Source: Ralstonia insidiosa
GTDB taxonomy: Bacteria > Pseudomonadota > Gammaproteobacteria > Burkholderiales > Burkholderiaceae
DNA length: 64,000 bases
Assembly: GCF_008801405.1 (NCBI RefSeq)
Contig: NZ_VZPV01000002.1
Coordinates: 186,001-250,000 of the forward strand
Direction of reading: 5' to 3'
A program made the position numbers and the translations under genes. Below the pieces are notes generated by a model that was not told where the DNA came from, searched no databases, and worked only from the letters and a program-made list of their open reading frames with translations. How positions within the stretch are numbered: position 1 is the first letter of the stretch; each line of letters begins with the position of its first letter. Shown one piece after another: positions 51,155 through 60,911 of the stretch.

Positions 51155-52281
51155 TACACACGCGTCACACGACCATGCGCCGACAGCTTGGCCAGCACGT
51201 GCGGGCCGATCTGGTGCAGCGGCAGGACCTCATGCACGCCACCGTGGGCCACGGCTTCCTTGGGCATGCCGTAGACCACGCACGAGGCCTCGTCCTGGGC
51301 GACGTTATACGCGCCCGCGTTGCGCATTTCCAGCATGCCGACCGCGCCATCCTTACCCATGCCTGTCAGGATCACGCCCAGGGCGTTGGCGCCGGCATTG
51401 CGCGCGGCGGAGCGGAACAGCACATCCACTGCCGGGCGATGGCGGTTGACCGGCGGGCCCTGGTCCAGCTCGGTGACGTAGTTGGCGCCGCTACGGCCCA
51501 ACGACAGGTGCATGTCGCCCGGGGCGATGTAGGCGTGGCCGGGCAGCACACGCTCGCCGTGCACGGCCTCTTTCACGCGGATGCGGCACAGGCCATCGAG
51601 CCGCTTGGCAAACGACGTGGTGAACCCCGCCGGCATGTGCTGCACGATCAGGATGCCGGGGCAGTCGGGCGGCATTTCCAGCAGGAAATCCTTGATGGCC
51701 TCGGTGCCGCCGGTGGAAGCACCCACGATGATGAGCTTTTCCGTCGACGAGAAATGGGTACGGGCCGGTGCCGATGCCACCGGGGCGGCCGGTGCGTGCT
51801 CCGCGCGAACGTGTGCGCCGTGGGACGCAGCAGTTGTCTGGGCCACAGGTGCCGCCGCGCGCGGACGCAACCGGGCACGGGCTGCCGCGCGGATCTTGTC
51901 GGCGATCTGGTCGGCGTATTCGTTCATGCCGTCGCGCATGCCCAGCTTGGGCTTGGCAACGAAATCCACCGCGCCCAGCTCCAGCGCGCGCAGCGTGGCT
52001 TCCGAGCCGCGCTCGGTCAGCGACGAGATCATGACCACCGGCGTCGGGCGCAGGCGCATGAGCTTTTCCAGGAAGTCGAGGCCGTCCATCTTCGGCATTT
52101 CGACGTCCAGCGTGAGCACGTCCGGGTTGGTCTGCTTGATGAGGTCGCGCGCGATGATCGGGTCGGGCGCCACCCCCACCACTTCCATGTCGGGCTGGCT
52201 GTTGATGATCTCCTTCAGGATGCTGCGGATCAGTGCCGAATCGTCGATGCACAGCACCTGAATCTTGCGTTTGTCGTTCAT
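51154..52281 (-). CDS. cheB: Chemoreceptor glutamate methylesterase CheB
   Basis: 375 residues from ATG 52281. The N-terminal receiver domain is QVLCIDDSALIRS with phospho-acceptor D59 (LTLDVEMPKMDG). An Ala-rich linker follows. The C-terminal methylesterase carries the Ser-His-Asp triad: VGASTGGTEA (Ser), IVQHMPAGF (His), LTGMGKDGAVGM (Asp). It removes methyl groups from receptors and deamidates Gln, opposing CheR. It starts 24 bases after cheD. Confidence 0.96.
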   Translation of the reverse strand: MNDKRKIQVLCIDDSALIRSILKEIINSQPDMEVVGVAPDPIIARDLIKQTNPDVLTLDVEMPKMDGLDFLEKLMRLRPTPVVMISSLTERGSEATLRALELGAVDFVAKPKLGMRDGMNEYADQIADKIRAAARARLRPRAAAPVAQTTAASHGAHVRAEHAPAAPVASAPARTHFSSTEKLIIVGASTGGTEAIKDFLLEMPPDCPGILIVQHMPAGFTTSFAKRLDGLCRIRVKEAVHGERVLPGHAYIAPGDMHLSLGRSGANYVTELDQGPPVNRHRPAVDVLFRSAARNAGANALGVILTGMGKDGAVGMLEMRNAGAYNVAQDEASCVVYGMPKEAVAHGGVHEVLPLHQIGPHVLAKLSAHGRVTRV

Positions 52282-52305
52282 ATTTTCGGGGGGCAAGGTC
52301 AGGAA

Positions 52306-53016
52306 TTACGTAAACAGTTGCAGGCGCGAAGTGGGCTTCGTCGCAATGGACTTCGACAGCTTGCTGGCGTATTGGGCTTCGCTGTCCAGTTCGGCAGCGG
52401 AGCTTTGCGAGCGGAGCTTGCGCACCATGATCTGGCCCGTGGAGGGCACGAAGTACACCTTGCGCGGATGCACGTCGAACAGGTCCTTGGCGGCCACCGC
52501 CAGCCCTTCGTTGCGCAGGAATTCGAGCACGAACTTGCCGTTGCGCTCGCCCACATCCAGCGTGCTCATGCCGGCCAGCACGGCAGCGCCGCCAAACACC
52601 TTGATCTCCAGGTGCTCGCGGCGGGCGCCGGCCTTGTAGAGCTGGTTGAGCAGTACTTCCATGGCGTGCGTGCCATAGCGCATGGAGGGCGAGAGAATCG
52701 ATTCGCCCTCGTTGCGCGAGGGCAGCATGAAGTGGTTCATGCCGCCAATGCCGAGAATCTTGTCGCGCACGCAGGCCGACACGCACGAGCCGAGCACCGT
52801 CACCAGCATCAGGTCTTCGGTGGTGACGTAGTACTCACCGGGCAGCACCTTCATGGCGCGGCGGCTGAAGGTGGTGTCGTAATACGCGTGCGTGCTGGCG
52901 GCGGCCTGGGCCAGCGTCGCCATGGCACCGACCGTCATGCCGCTGTCGCTGCGCACGGAGTCGGCGGCGGTGCGTAAGGTTGCGTGTGCAGTTGCCTTCT
53001 TGCCGAGTTCGATCAT
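52306..53016 (-). CDS. cheD: Chemoreceptor glutamine deamidase CheD
   Basis: 236 residues. The catalytic Cys is in VTVLGSCVSACVRD, and the His/Thr partners are in GGMNHFMLPS and YGTHAMEVLLN. Also ARREHLEIKVFGGAAVL and GERNGKFVLEFLRNEGL. An N-terminal extension of about 55 residues precedes the usual start of similarity. It deamidates receptor glutamines. Its start overlaps the cheR stop by four bases (ATGA). Confidence 0.95.
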   Translation of the reverse strand: MIELGKKATAHATLRTAADSVRSDSGMTVGAMATLAQAAASTHAYYDTTFSRRAMKVLPGEYYVTTEDLMLVTVLGSCVSACVRDKILGIGGMNHFMLPSRNEGESILSPSMRYGTHAMEVLLNQLYKAGARREHLEIKVFGGAAVLAGMSTLDVGERNGKFVLEFLRNEGLAVAAKDLFDVHPRKVYFVPSTGQIMVRKLRSQSSAAELDSEAQYASKLSKSIATKPTSRLQLFT

Positions 53017-53903
53017 TTCGCCCCCGTCATCTTCGCGCGCAGTTCGGGCGCGATTTCATACACGGTCTTGCCGCGCAGCGACCATGCCTTGGTCACCTGC
53101 AGGAAGCTCTCGGAATGGCCGGCAAACAGCAGGCCATCCGGCTTCATCACGTCGATGAAGTGCTCAAGGATCTTGGCCTGCGTCGGCTTATCGAAATAGA
53201 TCATCACGTTGCGGCAGAAGATCACGTCAAACTTCTGTTGCAACGGCCAATCGCGGTCGAGCAGGTTGATCTGGCGGAAATCGATCATGGCCTGCAACTC
53301 GGGCCGCACGCGTGCATAGCCCTCCTGCTTGCCGGTGCCGCGCAGGAAATACTTCTTCAGACGATCAGAGGAGAGCGCTGCCACGCGCTCCATCGGATAG
53401 ATGCCGGCGCGGGCGCGCGCCAGCGCATTGGTATCCACGTCGGACGCAATCACGCTCACCTGGCCCGGATTCATCGAGCCAAAGGTCTCCGCCAAGGTGA
53501 TGGCGATCGAATACGGTTCTTCACCCGTCGACGAGGCTGAACACCACACGGTGAATGGCGTGCGCTTGGCCTTGGCGTGCTCGGCCAGGAGCGGAAAGTG
53601 GTGCTGCTCGCGGAAGAACGCGGTCAGGTTGGTGGTGAGCGCATTGGTAAAGGCTTCCCACTCGTCGGGCAGGTGGCCATGTTCCAGCGCATCCAGGTAC
53701 TCGCGGAACGAGCCGAGGTTGACCACGCGCAGGCGGCGGGCCAGGCGGCTATAGACCATCTCGCTCTTGCGATCGGACAGCGAAATGCCGACGCGGCGAT
53801 AGATCAGGTCGCGAATGCGGGCGAAATCTGCCGCGGTAAACGAAAACTCACGCGACGCGAGCGTCGGCGAAACTGGCGCCAAGGTTTGTGCCGTTTGTGC
53901 CAT
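53013..53903 (-). CDS. cheR: Chemoreceptor methyltransferase CheR
   Basis: 296 residues. The N-terminal helical domain is FTAADFARIRDLIYRRVGISLSD. The SAM-binding domain is seen in FTVWCSASSTGEEPYSIAI, VSVIASDVDTNALARARAGIY and FDVIFCRNVMIYFDKPTQ. It methylates receptor glutamates with S-adenosylmethionine. The two receptors encoded upstream end in pentapeptides that should dock CheR. It lies 116 bases after the first mcp and is probably read from the sigma-28 promoter in front of that mcp. Confidence 0.96.
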   Translation of the reverse strand: MAQTAQTLAPVSPTLASREFSFTAADFARIRDLIYRRVGISLSDRKSEMVYSRLARRLRVVNLGSFREYLDALEHGHLPDEWEAFTNALTTNLTAFFREQHHFPLLAEHAKAKRTPFTVWCSASSTGEEPYSIAITLAETFGSMNPGQVSVIASDVDTNALARARAGIYPMERVAALSSDRLKKYFLRGTGKQEGYARVRPELQAMIDFRQINLLDRDWPLQQKFDVIFCRNVMIYFDKPTQAKILEHFIDVMKPDGLLFAGHSESFLQVTKAWSLRGKTVYEIAPELRAKMTGAK

Positions 53904-54019
53904 TAGATAACTACCCCGTAATTGCGCGAGTCTTGGCGCCCGCTTTCAGTCGATTGGCGGGCACCGTGCTTCTGGTGCCGCGCCGCAGATGTTGCTGGTG
54001 ATGCTGGCTAGGCGAGGCG

Positions 54020-55942
54020 TCAGAAGGTGCTCCAATCATCATCATCGGCAGAAGCGGCGGACAGCTTGAGGGCTGGCGCTGCAACGGCCACCGAAACAGC
54101 AGCCGCCACCACGGGTGCAACCGGGGAATGTGCTTTTTGGGGCGCTTTTACGCCTTGATCCAGCGCAACGGCGGGCGCTTGGGTGGGAGCCGGGGCTTCC
54201 GCAACAGCCGGTGCCGGCTTGGCCGATTGCCCCGCTTTGCGCGAAGCAATCGCGCGGGCCACTGAACGCACGATCTGCGTCTTGCCTTCCAGGGGAACTT
54301 CACTGCGCACTGCCGGCCTGGCGGGCTCGGCCGGCAGATGGGGCTTCACGGGTGCCGCCAGCTCGGCAGACGCATCGGTACGGAACGCCGACACCGCGTT
54401 GCGCAGTAGGTGCGCCTGCTCTTCCAGCGACAGCGCGGCGGCGGCGGCCTGCTCGACCAGCGCGGCGTTCTGCTGCGTCACCTCGTCCATCTGATTGACG
54501 GCTTGGTTGACCTGCTCGATGCCGGAGCTTTGCTCATCCGATGCGGCGGAAATCTCGCCCATGATGTCCGTCACGCGCTTGACGGCAACGACCACCTCCT
54601 CGATCACCCCGCCCGCTTCCGTCACCAGTGCCGAGCCGTTGCGCACGCGGCCAACGGAATCGCCAATCAGCTCCTTGATCTCCTTGGCCGCCGTGGCGCT
54701 GCGCTGCGCGAGGCTGCGCACCTCACCGGCCACCACGGCAAAGCCCCGCCCCTGCTCGCCTGCCCGCGCCGCTTCCACGGCCGCATTCAGCGCCAGGATG
54801 TTGGTCTGGAAGGCGATGCCCTCAATCACACCAATGATGTCGGCAATCTTCTTGCTGCTGGCGTTGATGCCCGACATGGTCTCGATGACGCGGCCCACCA
54901 CCTCGCCGCCCTTGACAGCAATGTCCGACGCGCTGCCGGCCAGTGCGCTGGCCTGGCGTGCGTTGTCGGCGTTCTGCTTCACGATGCTGGTGAGTTCTTC
55001 CATGCTGGAGGCGGTTTCCTCCAGCGAACTGGCTTGTTCTTCCGTGCGCTGGGAGAGATCGGCATTGCCCGCAGCGATCTGCTTGGTGGCGCTGGCAATC
55101 GAATCCGCCGAGCTCTTGATGTTGCTGATGGTGCCGGTCAGTTGCTGCTGCATCTGCGACATGGCGAAGAGCATGCTGCTGCGGTCACCCGGGCGAGTCT
55201 GCACCTGCACGGCCAGATCACCGCCCGCGATACGGCGGGCAACATCGGCGGCGTAAGACGGCTCACCACCCAGTTGGCGCGACAGCCGGCGTGCAATGAC
55301 GATGCCCAACACGATGCCCAGCACCGCCCCAACGGCTGCCATCACGATCATCAACTGGCGAGAGCGCTCCGCGTCTTGACGCGCCCTGACGGTGGAAGCG
55401 GCGGCGACCTCTTCCACGCGCTTGACCATCTTGTCGAGCGTTTTCTCAAAGGCAGCCGTGTCGTCCTGCAGCCCAAAGTTTTCCGCGTCCACGCGACTGT
55501 CGAACTGGGTGGGGTCCAGGCCTTGCGCTTCCATCAATGTGAGGAAGTCGCTCATCCGCTTGCTCCAGACGGGATAGATGGCATCCACCTCGCGGATCAT
55601 CTTTTTGCCCTCGTCCGACGCGAACAGCGGGCGCACGTTCTCCACGTTCTCTTTCAGGCGCTGCACGTTGGCCTTGATTTCCGTGCTGAGCGTCTTGCGA
55701 TCGGCGACTGCGACAGCGCTCAGCAGCCCGATCTGCGCGCGAGTGGCATGTGCAAGGCTATTGGCTGCGCTCCCCATCTGCGTGATGGCGCGCATCTGCT
55801 TCTGCGCCAACTCCTCACTGGCGCGGGTCAACTGCGTAATCGTATAAATGCCCAATCCGCCGATGGCCGCGCCCATGGCGGCCACGATCAGGAATCCGCC
55901 GGTCAGTACCGTGGACACCGGCAAACGCTTGATCCAACCCAT
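54020..55942 (-). CDS. Methyl-accepting chemotaxis protein with CheR-docking tail
   Basis: 640 residues. TM1 (~12-31), a periplasmic 4HB sensor (~35-190), TM2 (LMIVMAAVGAVLGIVLGIVIA region), HAMP (~212-265), and the signalling domain with tip GIAFQTNILALNAAVEAARAGEQGRGFAVVAGEVRS split here by family convention. A ~100-residue Ala/Pro-rich flexible tether ends in DDDWSTF. The last five residues, D-W-S-T-F, match the x-W-x-x-F CheR/CheB-docking pentapeptide. The ligand is unknown. A good sigma-28 promoter lies 38 bases upstream. Confidence 0.95.
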   Translation of the reverse strand: MGWIKRLPVSTVLTGGFLIVAAMGAAIGGLGIYTITQLTRASEELAQKQMRAITQMGSAANSLAHATRAQIGLLSAVAVADRKTLSTEIKANVQRLKENVENVRPLFASDEGKKMIREVDAIYPVWSKRMSDFLTLMEAQGLDPTQFDSRVDAENFGLQDDTAAFEKTLDKMVKRVEEVAAASTVRARQDAERSRQLMIVMAAVGAVLGIVLGIVIARRLSRQLGGEPSYAADVARRIAGGDLAVQVQTRPGDRSSMLFAMSQMQQQLTGTISNIKSSADSIASATKQIAAGNADLSQRTEEQASSLEETASSMEELTSIVKQNADNARQASALAGSASDIAVKGGEVVGRVIETMSGINASSKKIADIIGVIEGIAFQTNILALNAAVEAARAGEQGRGFAVVAGEVRSLAQRSATAAKEIKELIGDSVGRVRNGSALVTEAGGVIEEVVVAVKRVTDIMGEISAASDEQSSGIEQVNQAVNQMDEVTQQNAALVEQAAAAALSLEEQAHLLRNAVSAFRTDASAELAAPVKPHLPAEPARPAVRSEVPLEGKTQIVRSVARAIASRKAGQSAKPAPAVAEAPAPTQAPAVALDQGVKAPQKAHSPVAPVVAAAVSVAVAAPALKLSAASADDDDWSTF

Positions 55943-55979
55943 CTTGTCTACCTCTCTTTTTTGTATGCCCCTGTAACCG

Positions 55980-56007
55980 CTATCGGTTCTTAGGGGACGG
56001 CTCTTTA
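55980..56007 (-). promoter_or_regulatory. Sigma-28-type promoter for mcp-cheR-cheD-cheB
   Basis: On the minus strand TAAAG (56003-56007), 15 bases, then CCGATAG (with ACCGATAG at 55980-55987) as -10. This is close to TAAA-N15-GCCGATAA. It lies between the terminator of the upstream mcp and the start of the next mcp. Confidence 0.72.
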
Positions 56008-56074
56008 GAACCGCCTTGGGGTCATGCCACTTCAGAGGGGGATCGCCCCTTCCTTAGCAGGCCCTAGCCCAGGC

Positions 56075-56102
56075 AAAAAAAAACCTGCCCCGAAGGGCAG
56101 GC
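56075..56102 (-). terminator. Intrinsic terminator between the two mcp genes
   Basis: On the minus strand CCTGCCC-TTCG-GGGCAGG, a stable UUCG tetraloop hairpin, is followed by nine T. It ends the motA-to-mcp transcript. Confidence 0.93.
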
Positions 56103-56164
56103 TGCACACCACAAAGACACACGAGAGAGCTTTCGCGAGCAGCGAAGATCCCGTGCATACATGG

Positions 56165-58015
56165 TTAAAAGGTTTCCCAGTCGCTATCGTCGCCGCCGGC
56201 GGCAACGAGCTTGGGCGATTGCAACTTGGGCGCTTGTGCAGCCGCCGACGTTGTCGACTTGGCAGCTGCGGGGCGCACGCGTTGTTGTTCCTCTGCGGCC
56301 GCTTCCACGACGGCAGGCTTGGGTTGTTCGTTGGTCAGCTGCACAGGGGCAGGCGTTTTACGGGCCGGCGCAACCTTGGCTGCCGCACGGCGCGCAGCCG
56401 GTTTCACCACCGCCGGCTTGGTCACACGCGGCGCGCTCGCAACCGGCCGAGCCGGTTCGATTTGCGTGCCGGCATTCGTACGGAACACGGCCACGGTCTG
56501 ACGCAGCCCGTCGGCCTGCTCCTGCAGCGATATGGCCGCCGCAGCCGCCTGCTCCACCAGCGCCGCGTTCTGCTGCGTACCCTCATCCATGCGGTTGACG
56601 GCCTGGTTGACCTGCTCGATCCCCGCGCTCTGCTCGTCCGACGCCGAGCTGATCTCGCCCATGATGTCGGTCACGCGCTTGACGGCCACAACAACTTCGT
56701 CGATCACGCTGCCCGCTTCGGCCACCAGCGTGGTGCCGTTTTCAACGCGGCCAACGGAGTCGCTGATCAGTTCCTTGATCTCCTTGGCGGCCGTCGCGCT
56801 ACGCTGCGCGAGGCTGCGCACTTCCCCCGCCACCACCGCAAAACCACGGCCTTGCTCGCCCGCACGTGCTGCTTCCACAGCCGCATTCAGCGCCAGGATG
56901 TTGGTCTGGAAGGCAATGCCTTCAATCACGCCGATGATGTCGGCAATCTTCTTGCTGCTTTCATTGATGCCGGCCATGGTGTCCACCACCCGGCCCACTA
57001 CCTCGCCGCCCTTGACGGCGATGTCCGACGCGTTGCCGGCCAGCGTGCTGGCCTGACGGGCGTTGTCGGCGTTCTGCTTCACGATACTCGTGAGCTGCTC
57101 CATGCTCGACGCAGTCTGCTCCAGCGACGAGGCTTGCTGCTCGGTGCGCTGTGACAGGTCCACGTTGCCTGCGCTGATCTGCTGCGTGGCGCTGGCAATC
57201 GAATCAGAGCCCGAGCGCACCTGCACCACCATCCTCTGCAGGCTCTCCTGCATGCGCTGCAGCGCCATCAACAGGCGGCCGGTTTCGTCCGCACGGTTCA
57301 CCTGGATGCTGTGTGTGAGATCGCCCTGCGTGATGTGTTCCGCCTGCTCGATGGCGCGCGTCAGCGGCAGCGTGATCGAGCGGCGCAGCGCCCACGTCAG
57401 CAACCCACCCACCACAATGCCGCCCAGCAGCAGGCTGATCGTCAGCGCGCTCAGGCTGGCGTGTTCACGCTGGCCGGCTTCGTAGCCCGTCTTGGCAGAC
57501 GCCAGCTGCATGCGGCTGAGTGCTGCCACCTTGTCGCCCAGCGGGCGATACAGGGCGGGCATCACGTCCATCACTGTCTTGGTGACGGTCGTCTGGTCAC
57601 CGGCCTGCACGGCGCGCATCAGCACCTCGGCGCCGTCGCGCACGAACGTGTTGCGCAATCCATCGGCTTCATCGGCCAGCGCGCGCTCTTCCGATGACGT
57701 CGGCAGTGCGCGGTAGCGCTTCCAGGCCGCATCGGATTTGTCGAGGAACATCCTGGCGCGCTCGATCGTCTTGTCCATGCCGGGCGCACCAGGCGCCATG
57801 GCTGCACGATCCAGCACGATGCGGGCGCTCAGCAGGTTGGAATCGGAATCAGCCAATGCCACCGCACCCGCCAGTTGCACGGCGTACGTGTCCTGCAGGC
57901 GAGTATTGGCGTGACGCATGCCGACGAGGCCCGTCACACCCACGATGACGGCAAGCACACCAATGCCCGCCATCATCAGCCCCAACCGGAGCCGGATGGT
58001 CATGTTGCTGAACAT
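56165..58015 (-). CDS. Methyl-accepting chemotaxis protein with CheR-docking tail
   Basis: 616 residues. TM1 (LMMAGIGVLAVIVGVTGLVGM, ~13-33), a Tar-like 4HB periplasmic sensor (~35-190), TM2 (LTISLLLGGIVVGGLLTWAL), HAMP (RSITLPLTRAIEQAEHITQG), and the signalling domain with the conserved EGIAFQTNILALNAAVEAA tip. A long Ala/Lys/Pro tether ends in DSDWETF. The final D-W-E-T-F fits the CheR-docking pentapeptide very well (N-W-E-T-F in enteric receptors). It lies downstream of cheW. The ligand is unknown. Confidence 0.95.
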   Translation of the reverse strand: MFSNMTIRLRLGLMMAGIGVLAVIVGVTGLVGMRHANTRLQDTYAVQLAGAVALADSDSNLLSARIVLDRAAMAPGAPGMDKTIERARMFLDKSDAAWKRYRALPTSSEERALADEADGLRNTFVRDGAEVLMRAVQAGDQTTVTKTVMDVMPALYRPLGDKVAALSRMQLASAKTGYEAGQREHASLSALTISLLLGGIVVGGLLTWALRRSITLPLTRAIEQAEHITQGDLTHSIQVNRADETGRLLMALQRMQESLQRMVVQVRSGSDSIASATQQISAGNVDLSQRTEQQASSLEQTASSMEQLTSIVKQNADNARQASTLAGNASDIAVKGGEVVGRVVDTMAGINESSKKIADIIGVIEGIAFQTNILALNAAVEAARAGEQGRGFAVVAGEVRSLAQRSATAAKEIKELISDSVGRVENGTTLVAEAGSVIDEVVVAVKRVTDIMGEISSASDEQSAGIEQVNQAVNRMDEGTQQNAALVEQAAAAAISLQEQADGLRQTVAVFRTNAGTQIEPARPVASAPRVTKPAVVKPAARRAAAKVAPARKTPAPVQLTNEQPKPAVVEAAAEEQQRVRPAAAKSTTSAAAQAPKLQSPKLVAAGGDDSDWETF

Positions 58016-58051
58016 GGATTTTCCTCCCCTTTCAGCGCCGCACCTGTATTA

Positions 58052-58075
58052 CGGCGGGCATTCGAGTGCCCGCCG
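58052..58075 (-). other. Stable hairpin between cheW and mcp
   Basis: CGGCGGGCA / TGCCCGCCG forms a perfect 9-bp stem with a 6-base loop in the 121-base gap. No T-tract follows, so it is more likely an mRNA-processing or partial attenuation structure than a terminator. Confidence 0.5.
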
Positions 58076-58136
58076 CAAGGTGTCTTGTCGCCTGCCGGGC
58101 GCACTTGCGCGCCCCGGCCAAACGGATCCGCTGTAC

Positions 58137-58628
58137 TTAAGCCGCCTCGGCCTCGTCGCACAGCGCCATGTCAGCCGACATCAGCAGGCGCTCGATGTCC
58201 ACCAGGATCAGCATGCGTTCGTCGATCGAGCCCAGGCCACGGATGTATTCCGTGTCCAGCGCGCCAGAGAACTCCGGCGCCGGCTTGATCTGCTGGCTTT
58301 GCAGCGTCAGCACGTCCGACACGCCATCCACCACGATGCCGACCACGCGGTCCATCAGGTTCAGGATGATGACCACGGTGTACTGGTTGTACTCCACGCG
58401 GTCGAGCTGGAACTTGATGCGCAGATCAACGATCGGCACGATGATGCCGCGCAGGTTGATCACCCCTTTGATGAAGTCGGGTGCGTTGGCAATGCGCGTG
58501 ACGGTCTCGTAGCCACGGATCTCCTGCACCTTCAGGATATCGATGCCGTACTCTTCGCGACCCAGGGTGAAGGCCAGGTACTCCTCCCCGCCGGTTTCCT
58601 CACCGATCGCATGTTCCTTGACTGCCAT
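58137..58628 (-). CDS. cheW: Chemotaxis coupling protein CheW
   Basis: 163 residues from ATG 58628. The CheW fold motifs are EYLAFTLGREEYGIDILKVQEI, RIANAPDFIKGVINLRGIIVPIVDLR and GIVVDGVSDVLTL. It links receptors to CheA in the signalling array. It lies 84 bases after cheA. Confidence 0.96.
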   Translation of the reverse strand: MAVKEHAIGEETGGEEYLAFTLGREEYGIDILKVQEIRGYETVTRIANAPDFIKGVINLRGIIVPIVDLRIKFQLDRVEYNQYTVVIILNLMDRVVGIVVDGVSDVLTLQSQQIKPAPEFSGALDTEYIRGLGSIDERMLILVDIERLLMSADMALCDEAEAA

Positions 58629-58712
58629 TGCGGTTCCCCTCGGCCCCGTCGGGCCACTAGATTGAATTCGTTGTCGGGCGGTACATCCCACCACCCAAAG
58701 CTGCGTGGACGC

Positions 58713-60893
58713 TTATGCCGCGGCCATCGCCTCGGTCGAGAATCGACGGCCCTGTGCCTCGCCCATCTCGTGCTTCTCGGCAGTAACGGCACGCGCTGCA
58801 TTTTCTGAATGGCCCGAACGTGCCTCGCGCATGAGCGCCGACACGTCAACGATCAGCGCCACGCTGCCATCACCCAGGATAGTCGCGCCCGAAATACCCG
58901 GCACCCGGCGGTAGTTGGTCTCCAGGTTCTTGACCACCACCTGTTGCTGGCCGACCAGCTCATCAATCTGCAGGGCGATCTTCTTGCCTTCCGAATCCAG
59001 AATGACGACGATGCCTTCCGACGGATCGGGCAGCGACGGCGTAATGCGGAAGCGCTCGTACATCGGCACCAGCGTCAGGTATTCGTTGCGCACCTTGAGC
59101 AGGCGTCCGCCGCCCGGCACGGCCTTGATGTCTTCCGGACGCGGCTGCAGCGATTCGGCCACGCATGACAGCGGCAGGATGAACACTTCGTCGCCGGTCT
59201 TGACCGACATGCCGTCCAGAATGGCCAGCGTGAGCGGCAGCACGATGCGGATGGTCGTGCCCTTGCCCTTCTGCGACTGGATCTCGACGTAGCCGCCCAT
59301 CGACTGGATGTTCTGCTTGACCACGTCCATGCCCACGCCGCGGCCGGACACGTCCGTCACCTGATCGGCGGTGGAGAAGCCCGGTGCGAAGATGAGCTGG
59401 TTGATCTCGTCGTCGGTCATGTTGTCCGACACGGGCAGGCCGCGCTCGCGGGCCTTCTTCAGAATCTTGTCGCGGTTCAGGCCCTGACCGTCATCGCTCA
59501 CCTCGATGACGATGTTGCCGCCCTGGTGGGCAGCGGAGAGCAGCAGCTGGCCGGTGGCATCCTTGCCGGCAGCCACGCGGGCCTCGGGCAGTTCGATGCC
59601 GTGGTCCAGGCTGTTGCGCACCAGGTGCGTGAGCGGATCGATGATGCGTTCGATCAGGCCCTTGTCCAGCTCGGTCGATTTGCCAAACGTCGACAGTTCG
59701 ACCTGCTTGCCCAGCTTGTGCGCCAGGTCGCGCACCAGACGCGGGAAGCGGTTGAACACGTAGTCCATCGGCATCATGCGGATGGACATGGCGGCTTCCT
59801 GCAGATCGCGTGCGTTGCGCGTGAGCTGCGAGAGGCCAGAGAACAGGCGCTCGTTCAACACCGGATCGAACGACGACGCAGTCTGCGCCAGCATGGCCTG
59901 CGTAATGACGAGCTCACCCACCAGGTTGATGAGCTGGTCGACCTTCTCCACGCCCACGCGAATCGACGTTTCCGCGGCAACAGCCGGCTTTTCTGAAGCG
60001 GCCGGGCGAGCCGGCATCGGTGCCGCAGCAACGGCAGCGGCCGGCGGGGCGGCAACTTCATTCGCGGCCGGTGCGTGCGCTTCGGTCTGCGCAGCAGCAG
60101 GCGTCGGGGCGGCAACCTGGGCTTCCACCACCGCTGCAGCGGCTGCTGCAGGCGCTGCACCACCAGCGTGCGGCGTGATGACGATCTGGTCGGCATCGAT
60201 GATGAAGCAGCTCACCGCGATGATGTCGTCGGCGGTGCAAGTGCTCTGCAGCACGATGTCGCTGTTGCGGCCATTGCGCGCATGGCTCACCAGCGTGCCC
60301 AGGTGCTTGAGTTCGGTAACGATCAGCTCGCAGTCTTCGTTGGAGACGTCGATGAGCTTGATGTCCAGGCCACCGTCGATCGACACCACCGGCGCAGCGG
60401 CCGGTGCCTCCACCACGGCGGGCGCGGCCGCAACGGGCTCGACAGCCGACGGAGCCGGCGCGGCTACGGGTGCTGCCGGCGCAGGCTGCGCTGCCGCGGC
60501 GCCATCCTCGGCAGCCAGGCTGTTGAGCTTGGCCACCATGTATTCGAGCGTGGCCGTATCGATGGGGTGCTCTTGCCGGTAGGCATCAAGTTGGCTTTTC
60601 AACACGTCTTTCGTTTCCAGGAAGGCATCTACCATGTTCTCGCGCAGCTGCAGGGTGCCGGTGCGGGCGCGGTCCAGAATCGATTCCGCCACATGCGTGA
60701 GTTCCGTCATGTGCGTGAAACCGAAGGTTGCGGCACCACCCTTGATGGAGTGTGCGCAACGGAAGATGGCGTTCAGATCATCAGAAGAAGGGTTGGCGAC
60801 ATCGAGATTGAGCAGCAGCCGCTCCATGTCGACAAGCAGCTCCTCCGCCTCCTCAAAGAAGGCGCCGAAAAACTGGCTAAGGTCGAGGTTCAT
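58713..60893 (-). CDS. cheA: Chemotaxis histidine kinase CheA
   Basis: 726 residues with all five domains. P1 with phospho-accepting H48 (FRCAHSIKGGAATFGF). P2-like region (~170-230), flanked by long Ala/Pro-rich linkers. P3 dimerisation (VEKVDQLINLVGELVITQAML). P4 ATPase with N-box HLVRNSLDHGIE, G1 EVSDDGQGLNRDKI and G2 DVSGRGVGMDVV. P5 CheW-like domain at the C-terminus (MSVKTGDEVFILPLSCV onwards). It phosphorylates CheY and CheB in response to receptor state. Confidence 0.97.
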   Translation of the reverse strand: MNLDLSQFFGAFFEEAEELLVDMERLLLNLDVANPSSDDLNAIFRCAHSIKGGAATFGFTHMTELTHVAESILDRARTGTLQLRENMVDAFLETKDVLKSQLDAYRQEHPIDTATLEYMVAKLNSLAAEDGAAAAQPAPAAPVAAPAPSAVEPVAAAPAVVEAPAAAPVVSIDGGLDIKLIDVSNEDCELIVTELKHLGTLVSHARNGRNSDIVLQSTCTADDIIAVSCFIIDADQIVITPHAGGAAPAAAAAAVVEAQVAAPTPAAAQTEAHAPAANEVAAPPAAAVAAAPMPARPAASEKPAVAAETSIRVGVEKVDQLINLVGELVITQAMLAQTASSFDPVLNERLFSGLSQLTRNARDLQEAAMSIRMMPMDYVFNRFPRLVRDLAHKLGKQVELSTFGKSTELDKGLIERIIDPLTHLVRNSLDHGIELPEARVAAGKDATGQLLLSAAHQGGNIVIEVSDDGQGLNRDKILKKARERGLPVSDNMTDDEINQLIFAPGFSTADQVTDVSGRGVGMDVVKQNIQSMGGYVEIQSQKGKGTTIRIVLPLTLAILDGMSVKTGDEVFILPLSCVAESLQPRPEDIKAVPGGGRLLKVRNEYLTLVPMYERFRITPSLPDPSEGIVVILDSEGKKIALQIDELVGQQQVVVKNLETNYRRVPGISGATILGDGSVALIVDVSALMREARSGHSENAARAVTAEKHEMGEAQGRRFSTEAMAAA

Positions 60894-60911
60894 ATCTGTC
60901 GTCTCGGTCGT

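Noticed and set aside
58052..58075. Terminator between cheW and the following mcp
   Set aside because: The hairpin is strong but no T-tract follows on the minus strand, so it is listed as a hairpin only.
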